A stretch of 45,885 nucleotides of DNA from Metabacillus fastidiosus NBRC 101226 (lineage in GTDB: Bacteria > Bacillota > Bacilli > Bacillales > Bacillaceae). The position numbers and the translations under genes are program-made. This document shows positions 41,206-45,885 of this stretch, piece by piece. The notes below the pieces were generated by a model that was given only the letters and a program-made list of their open reading frames with translations, made no database searches and was not told the DNA's origin. The DNA is taken from contig NZ_BCVG01000022.1 in the NCBI RefSeq assembly GCF_001591625.1, positions 1-45,885 on the forward strand. The letters run 5' to 3'. The stretch's first letter is position 1. Each line of letters begins with the position of its first letter.

Positions 41206-42036
41206 TCAGAGTGCTAGTTTATACAGCCTTAACTCTTTAAAATCAACTATATAATCTGCAGTTTTTTTATGAAGTATTTTAAGCAAAGGTGTATTGTCTC
41301 CATGTACTGTAAATGTAATATATCTAATGTCTGATTCTTCACATTGCATTCTCAAAGACGTTCCAAAAAGAGAGATACTTCGTGCCATATTCCAAAATTG
41401 TTCTTTTACAAATAAATTATCATACATCAGTATATTTTCACTTGCTAATTCCGTTATACACCAACCAATGACCTGTCCTTTATACCTGAGTACAAGACTG
41501 TTTCTTCCTATTGTCTGGTATTGAAACGGATCAAAACGATCTGGATACCATATATTTTTACCCTGTTTTATTTCCTCTTTTTCCTGACTCGTTAACGTTG
41601 TCAAATTGTCAATTGAAAAATCAGTATTTAAATGGTTTGTTCTAATCCATTGATCCGTATCCATTTTTACTCCGTCAAATAGGAAAATCTGTTGACTGGT
41701 TTTCAGGTTCCAATTTAGCGTCGAGATTGCTTGTTCAATAGTACTTATCTTTCCTAAGTTACCCATCGTTTTATGGGAAATAGTTAAGTAGATAGTATTC
41801 AGCCGCTTTTCAATAGCTATTTGTTCCATGTTTTTAAAAAATAAGTTGCATAATAAAAAATTATCTGGTTCATAAATATCTAAATCGTTGATTTCTCCCT
41901 CTGAATCAACAATTAACAGCGTACATTTTCCTTTTACCTCACCCTCTATTTGCAACTCTAGCTGGGAAGCTTCTCCGCTATCTTGGGTTAGCAACGGGGT
42001 TGATATCAACATCACATTACGTTGGACAAAATCCAT
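41206..42036 (-). CDS. Prophage protein with a GNAT-like C-terminal domain
   Basis: A 276-residue protein starting at ATG 42036 (TGGAGATAAAATGAT before it). The N-terminal 120 residues include beta-rich stretches (LELQIEGEVKGKCTLLIVDS, LNTIYLTISHKTMG). The C-terminal part (about 170-276), NSLVLRYKGQVIGWCITELA, NLFVKEQFWNMARSISLFGT and HGDNTPLLKILHKKTADYIV, has the strand-helix order of a GNAT acetyltransferase. The gene lies between the two exon-like frames and has its own start and terminator. What it modifies is unknown; a surface or tail protein is possible. Confidence 0.6.
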   Translation of the reverse strand: MDFVQRNVMLISTPLLTQDSGEASQLELQIEGEVKGKCTLLIVDSEGEINDLDIYEPDNFLLCNLFFKNMEQIAIEKRLNTIYLTISHKTMGNLGKISTIEQAISTLNWNLKTSQQIFLFDGVKMDTDQWIRTNHLNTDFSIDNLTTLTSQEKEEIKQGKNIWYPDRFDPFQYQTIGRNSLVLRYKGQVIGWCITELASENILMYDNLFVKEQFWNMARSISLFGTSLRMQCEESDIRYITFTVHGDNTPLLKILHKKTADYIVDFKELRLYKLAL

Positions 42037-42051
42037 ATCATTTTATCTCCA

Positions 42052-42423
42052 TTATTCTGCAGGTATCACATTTTGATTCGCAAGTTTATTTCCAACGAGA
42101 TCAGTTACATCTTTACTTCCACCTTGAGCATAACTTAAATTACTGACACTTACTTTTTGGTTATACTGTAATGTGATGTATTCGTCATCAACATCAGTGT
42201 CAATAACCCCATCTACTCTCTGAGTAGAAAAAGACGTAGCTCCTACGGTACCAGAGAAGCCACCAGTATCTATTGCCGTAATAGTAAAGCTGCTTGCATT
42301 TACTGTATTATCTTTGATTTTTTCTGAAAATTTGAGCTGCACCTTATCAAAGTTTCCAGAACCATTTCTGATTAGTTTCGCTTCAACAATTGTTGGTGGT
42401 GTTATATCTGCTACGCTATTCCT
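42052..42423 (-). CDS. Start-less exon-like frame A (Ig-like surface domain)
   Basis: A 123-codon open frame with no start codon. It begins AGG-AAT-AGC at 42423 just after an intron-like GGTATAAGAC end and reads RNSVADITPPTIVEAKLIRN, NFDKVQLKFSEKIKDNTVNA, to DVTDLVGNKLANQNVIPAE. The ITPPT...FSEKI...VTDLVGNKL pattern is the SbsA/Big-type Ig-like domain common in S-layer and adhesin proteins. Its opening (RNS) parallels exon B (ENS). A GTG inside (42342) is the only potential start and would cut the domain. Likely a 3' exon. Confidence 0.62.
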   Translation of the reverse strand, partial: RNSVADITPPTIVEAKLIRNGSGNFDKVQLKFSEKIKDNTVNASSFTITAIDTGGFSGTVGATSFSTQRVDGVIDTDVDDEYITLQYNQKVSVSNLSYAQGGSKDVTDLVGNKLANQNVIPAE

Positions 42424-42535
42424 GTCTTATACCAGTTATCTGTAAACTATGGCTTTCAATCAGGCCTTCACCGTACAGGCGACTTTCATCGCATACGGCG
42501 ATCCGTCAGTGTTAGTACTTTTTTCTTATTTCCCC
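42424..42535 (-). ncRNA. Group II intron D5-D6 module A
   Basis: Minus strand: conserved GGGGAAATAAG (42525-42535), then domain V at 42468-42501: lower strand TCGCCGTAT with GTACGGTGA (9 pairs), bulge CT, upper stem GCGAT/GTCGC, GAAA loop, 34 nt in all, triad CGC. A 44-nt D6-like stretch (stem AGTT/AACT) ends GGTATAAGAC at the exon boundary 42424/42423. Compared with module B, the eighth pair of the lower stem is A-T instead of G-C, a compensatory change. No domains I-IV fit in the 93 bp between it and the Gp37-like gene. Confidence 0.82.
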
Positions 42536-42628
42536 ATTCGGTAGAATAATTGAAAAATTCCGAAATGTAAACATTAATTTCTATAAATGGATATAAAAAT
42601 AATCCCCACTATTCAACAGTATCTTCTT

Positions 42629-43813
42629 TTATCTTCTAACCTCTCCACTTATTTGAGAAAGCTCCTGTTTAATTTTCTGAATCAAAGTCGGTCTATTGTT
42701 CCCGAAAACAGCTTCAATCCTAAATCCGGTTTGTTCATAAATTTCCTTAATTTCAGTAATACGAGTATCAAGTGTTACTCCCCAATCTTTACTTTGCACC
42801 GTGACGATATCGCCTAGCTTATAATCTCTTTCATATATAAACGGACTATTTGTAAGAACCTGCCCTTCCAAGTACTCCTCTTGTAAAAATTCCTGCAACT
42901 TCTGCTGCCCTCGATCTGTTAAATCTTGAATAATGTCAGCTTCTGAACGAGGAACTTTTTCAGTCACTTTATTACCTTCTAAATCTGTTGTTTCTACATC
43001 TATTTCTTCTTCAATATCACGAGCATCAATAAATAATTCATGACGGCTAAGCCCTGATTGATTTCCTAACTCAATGACTCTACGATCAACCCCTTCACCC
43101 TGGCCGGCTACATATGCGATATTTTTATAATTCATTTCACTCTCTGTATAATGAAGTGATTTAAGTGACTCAAACTGTGGACTAAAAATAACTGGGGGAT
43201 TAGTAGATTGATTGACTGTTAAATTTCTACCTTCAGACACATCCAAACCCCATTTTTTCTGGTGAATATCTAAATAAACATCCCAACCTAATCCGGTAGC
43301 AAGTGATATTTCTACCATTTCTTCCGCAAGGTTTTTATAACGTGATTGCCATAAAATACTCGTCCCTCGGTTCTGGTTAATAGCTAAAATTAATTCTGGA
43401 ATTTTCCGTTTTAGATCAACTGGGTTAATAATATTCCTATCCATATAATGTTTCATAACCGTTTCAGCATTACCCTGCTTGTTATCATAAGCAGGGTGAT
43501 TAGGTGGTATAGTAATTCTTTGAGCAACTACTGCTTTTAAAGCAAATCCTTTGATGAGCCAATTCTCCGTAATTTTTCCGTTTTCATCTAACTCAATTTC
43601 CCGATGTTTTATTTGAAAAACTTTATTTAGCTGTGAACCGACTAATATAATATTTCCTTTTAATAGTTTTTCTGCGTGTTTCTTATAGCGATTGATACGA
43701 AGCTCAATCTCCCCAACTCCATGCCAGCGACGAATAAAAAACATAGATTCATAATTGTCGATTTCAGCAAGAATATCTATTGTTGCAGATAGAATTCGAA
43801 TAGGTTTTTTCAT
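42629..43813 (-). CDS. Prophage tail protein, Gp37-like (ReqiPepy6 type)
   Basis: A 394-residue structural protein of the siphovirus Gp37-like type. It opens KPIRILSATIDILAEIDNYE with SMFFIRRWHGVGEIELRINR, the beta-rich N-terminus of this family; NPPVIFSPQFESLKSLHYTE and YVAGQGEGVDRRVIEL are also characteristic. The C-terminus, YKLGDIVTVQSKDWGVTLDT, closes with a basic helix. Members sit at the tail tip or baseplate. The ATG follows a weak site. Head-proximal tail genes are further right. Confidence 0.85.
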   Translation of the reverse strand: MKKPIRILSATIDILAEIDNYESMFFIRRWHGVGEIELRINRYKKHAEKLLKGNIILVGSQLNKVFQIKHREIELDENGKITENWLIKGFALKAVVAQRITIPPNHPAYDNKQGNAETVMKHYMDRNIINPVDLKRKIPELILAINQNRGTSILWQSRYKNLAEEMVEISLATGLGWDVYLDIHQKKWGLDVSEGRNLTVNQSTNPPVIFSPQFESLKSLHYTESEMNYKNIAYVAGQGEGVDRRVIELGNQSGLSRHELFIDARDIEEEIDVETTDLEGNKVTEKVPRSEADIIQDLTDRGQQKLQEFLQEEYLEGQVLTNSPFIYERDYKLGDIVTVQSKDWGVTLDTRITEIKEIYEQTGFRIEAVFGNNRPTLIQKIKQELSQISGEVRR

Positions 43814-43898
43814 GATATATCCCCTATTTTAGACATAAAAAAAGTGCTCTTACTCAGCGATGTATACTTAGTCTATAATTTTTCCCTCCTGACTATTA

Positions 43899-44068
43899 TC
43901 AACCAAGCGTTGTAATAGTACGATTAGCAATTTCAATTTCAACTTCACTACGAATCGGTAAGTCTACACCACCGATTTTTTTATTTCTGGCACATCATTG
44001 ATTTCTGTACGCTCTGCCATGACTAAAACCGCATACGACTCTACTAATTTTTTTTGGATAATATTCAT
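43899..44068 (-). pseudogene. CD1375-like tail protein gene with one-base frameshift
   Basis: ATG 44068 overlaps the upstream stop by ATGA. NIIQKKLVESYAVLVMAERT and EINDVPEIKK are followed by a seven-A run (43976-43982 region), after which the sense continues in another frame as IGGVDLPIRSEVEIEIANRT to a TGA at 43899-43901. One missing A explains it. Either a real disruption, a slippage-tolerant run, or a sequencing error. Confidence 0.6.
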
Positions 44069-44367
44069 ATTAATTCAACCTCCATTAGTATAGTTAGTAT
44101 TTTAATTTCAAATTCGGCATTCTCAATTTCAGTAATGCTCGGGATAAGCAATTCTAAAAGAGCTTCTTCATCAAATTCTGCTTGCGTTTTATCTTCAATC
44201 CATTCAGTTCCAGTCCACTTCGGTCGATAAAAGTTCGGTTGTGGAAGTTGGGCTGTAATAAGATGCTCTAACTCTTCCTCTATTGGGGTTCCCTCATCGT
44301 CAACTTCAATGAGGTAATATTCAACAATCAATCCACTTTCATCTACATCATATGCATGCACCTTCAT
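44065..44367 (-). CDS. Small phage tail protein
   Basis: A 100-residue acidic protein (MKVHAYDVDESGLIVEYYLI, LPQPNFYRPKWTGTEWIEDK), of a type often found between the tail fibre and the lysis genes; the PxWTGxxWxE stretch is seen in many short phage tail proteins. GGAGGAAAGAAATC is the ribosome site. It ends by an ATGA overlap with the CD1375-like gene. Confidence 0.75.
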   Translation of the reverse strand: MKVHAYDVDESGLIVEYYLIEVDDEGTPIEEELEHLITAQLPQPNFYRPKWTGTEWIEDKTQAEFDEEALLELLIPSITEIENAEFEIKILTILMEVELI

Positions 44368-44381
44368 GATTTCTTTCCTCC

Positions 44382-45293
44382 TTAATCGGCAGTTCTAAAA
44401 GATAGTTCTACTGATATTCCACCCGTGGCTGGAGTATAGATAGTAACTGCACCTGTAGTGGATATTGTCATTTCATTTATTACATAATTAGGGCTTACCC
44501 AAGTAATAAAATATCTAGTCTCAATATTCTTGGGTCTATAACCTACAGGTAGGGTACACAAAACCGCAGATCCCATTGTTGTTATTTTATTAAATTTTCC
44601 ACCTATATGGACGACCCCAAAGGAATCTTTGTAGTAAAAACACCCATTTCCAGAGGAAGCAAACCCTGCTTGATAAGGAAGTGATATACCATTTTCTTGT
44701 GTTTTGTCAGCCTTCAAATTATTCATCTGTTCAACCTTGTTAACTAATGCCTCTAACCCTGTATCATCGAAGTTAGGCAGAATCTTACTTCCTGCATACG
44801 GACAAATAATATCTTTCCCTCTCTCATTTGTAACATTATTTATAGAAATAAAAGTTTGACCACCTATCACCTTCACTTGTGCTAATGATATTTCATAAAG
44901 ATTAGGCGTTTGTGTCAAAGTAGGAGCAACAGGGCTAGCGCTTGATATTCCCTTTTTAATGAAAGCTTTTACATACCGAGCTTCTGTACTTAAGTCCATT
45001 CTTACCACAATACGATCAATACGACTATTACCTAACGTCTCAGTATCATGCGTTAGAAGTAGTAATGAATCATTTTCATAAAAACGTCCTAATAAAAAGG
45101 CGATATCCGTATCAATTGTAGTCACCATGTTACTTCCTGTTGCTGTAACTTTTAATTCATTTCCTGAACCTTTCATTAAACCTGTCGTCACCAGTGCAGC
45201 AAAATAATTCGTAAACTCTTGAGCATTATACTCCCTGTCATACTGTCCATTTTGATCTTGAACAGGATCAAAAAAACTAAATTTTTCAGCCAA
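44382..45293 (-). CDS. Phage baseplate or receptor-binding protein
   Basis: A 303-residue structural protein. MAEKFSFFDPVQDQNGQYDR, YNAQEFTNYFAALVTTGLMK and RIDRIVVRMDLSTEARYVKA are typical of the upper baseplate/tail-tip proteins of Gram-positive siphophages; the C-terminal 90 residues (GCFYYKDSFGVVHIGGKFNK, LPVGYRPKNIETRYFITWVS) form a beta-rich, probably receptor-facing domain. It lies four bases after the Dit-like gene. It would determine host attachment. Confidence 0.78.
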   Translation of the reverse strand: MAEKFSFFDPVQDQNGQYDREYNAQEFTNYFAALVTTGLMKGSGNELKVTATGSNMVTTIDTDIAFLLGRFYENDSLLLLTHDTETLGNSRIDRIVVRMDLSTEARYVKAFIKKGISSASPVAPTLTQTPNLYEISLAQVKVIGGQTFISINNVTNERGKDIICPYAGSKILPNFDDTGLEALVNKVEQMNNLKADKTQENGISLPYQAGFASSGNGCFYYKDSFGVVHIGGKFNKITTMGSAVLCTLPVGYRPKNIETRYFITWVSPNYVINEMTISTTGAVTIYTPATGGISVELSFRTAD

Positions 45294-45296
45294 TAA

Positions 45297-45885
45297 TCAC
45301 ACCCCCAAATATTTATTTCGATACTCTATATAGACCTCTGGTTGCCCTCCATCAGTAATAAAAGAAAAACGATTTTCTCCAACATTAAGCATAAAAAAAG
45401 ACGACTCAAGATCGATGTAACTGAAAGCATTTTGTTCCACACCGTCTGGAGCGACTATTTTCACTTCTTTATTACCGAACTCTGTATTGATGACTAAACT
45501 ATAGTTCAGTGGAATGGATCGATTTACTTTGATAAATTCTCCGGTTGTTAAGTTAGTGATTTTAGGATTAATAGATTCGCCACAGAATGTAACTTTTATC
45601 GGAGTAGGCACATCACCTTTATTCACTAGCTCGCGAGAATCTCCCCGGCTGGCAAATCTAACTGGAAATTTAAAAGGAAATCTAAAGTTTCCTACGAAGT
45701 CCTCTAATTTATAGTTTTCAGGAGTTATGTCTTCCCAAAAAGGAGAAGGACAAATTAAATTAATTAATCCCTTTTGAATCGTTTCTGTTCTTGGACCGTC
45801 AGGATAGATAGGAACCGACTCTGCAATAGCTTTATTTTCTCTTACTAAATGATCATTTTCATAACGCAGTGTGCCTAACCCTAGC
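45297..45885 (-). CDS. Phage tail protein, Dit-like, C-terminal part (cut by window edge)
   Basis: An open frame running off the right edge; 196 codons are visible and no start is in the window. LGLGTLRYENDHLVRENKAI, INLICPSPFWEDITPENYKL, DVPTPIKVTFCGESINPKIT and NTEFGNKEVKI match the second half of the siphovirus distal tail (Dit) or tail component family. The GTG at 45626 is internal. It is the first gene of the visible baseplate group. Confidence 0.82.
   Translation of the reverse strand, partial: LGLGTLRYENDHLVRENKAIAESVPIYPDGPRTETIQKGLINLICPSPFWEDITPENYKLEDFVGNFRFPFKFPVRFASRGDSRELVNKGDVPTPIKVTFCGESINPKITNLTTGEFIKVNRSIPLNYSLVINTEFGNKEVKIVAPDGVEQNAFSYIDLESSFFMLNVGENRFSFITDGGQPEVYIEYRNKYLGV

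Larger units (their letters stand above)
35150..45885 (-). mobile_element. Prophage, lysis and tail end (partial)
   Basis: From the right edge leftward: Dit-like tail protein, baseplate or receptor protein, three small tail proteins, an exon-like segment with group II intron pieces, three secreted paralogues, a holin-like protein, an amidase endolysin and a small peptide. The order (tail, then lysis) is that of a siphovirus late operon on the minus strand. Head, packaging, replication and integration genes lie beyond the window. The left boundary is uncertain; 35150 is where phage-like sequence shared with 15.3-17.2 kb begins. Confidence 0.75.

Noticed and set aside
42424-42535. Riboswitch upstream of a prophage gene as an alternative to an intron piece
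   Set aside because: The 34-nt helix matches domain V in every dimension (9-2-5-4), the element sits directly at the first codon of a start-less frame, and there is no ribosome site or terminator/antiterminator as a riboswitch would need.
1-45885. tRNA and rRNA genes
   Set aside because: I looked for T-arm (GGTTCRANYCC) and rRNA signatures on both strands and recognised none; without a covariance search a divergent tRNA could be missed.

Overview
The window is low-GC, AT-rich DNA from a spore-forming member of the Bacillaceae. The signs are AGGAGG ribosome sites, frequent TTG/GTG starts, CotF-type and YjcZ-type sporulation proteins, SinI-like peptides, a SpoIIP remnant, an RsbR-like PAS-STAS protein and DUF3189, DUF4083-like and DUF3923 proteins. 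I cannot fix the species. Most of it is accessory chromosome with small genes, repeats and decayed fragments, ending in part of a prophage.

Layout. 0-6.6 kb: small zinc-ribbon and membrane proteins, a nitrilase-family hydrolase, a VanZ-like protein, and a CopC-CopD copper pair followed by a perfect 21-bp inverted repeat. 6.7-12.1 kb: DUF3923; an ArsO/CzcO-like flavin monooxygenase with a cysteine-rich MarR regulator and evenly spaced palindromic operators; a cupin; a ferritin-like protein; a HEPN-type protein sitting where orfB of an IS3-type element should be. 12-19.9 kb: a two-repeat secreted protein, a PAS-STAS protein, a decayed copy of the prophage lysis end, two GNAT acetyltransferases and a CotF-like protein. 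19.9-25.4 kb: many very small genes (two membrane peptides, a YjcZ peptide, two tandem SinI-like peptides) among a family of hairpin repeats whose stems covary. 25.5-27.2 kb: phage replication and integrase fragments.

27-33.2 kb is bracketed by direct repeats. It holds a TM2 protein, a broken VbhA-like/hypothetical gene, a GntR/FCD regulator with palindromic operators and a cre site, and a GC-rich lipoprotein of the Asp/Glu/hydantoin racemase family fused just behind the first 28 codons of an amidohydrolase. 33.2-35.1 kb: an ECF sigma/anti-sigma pair and a small membrane protein.

35.2-45.9 kb is the lysis and tail end of a prophage read on the minus strand (it runs off the right edge): Dit-like tail protein, baseplate/receptor-type protein, small tail proteins, a Gp37-like protein, then an unusual segment, then secreted paralogues, holin-like protein and amidase. 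In the unusual segment two reading frames without start codons are each preceded by a 34-nt helix with the exact architecture of group II intron domain V, followed by a domain VI-like stretch ending in the same ten bases. Both frames open in the same phase with a similar tripeptide. No domains I-IV or 5' exon lie next to them. This looks like an array of alternative 3' exons, comparable to the alternatively spliced surface-layer gene reported in Clostridium tetani, and is the most interesting item in the window.
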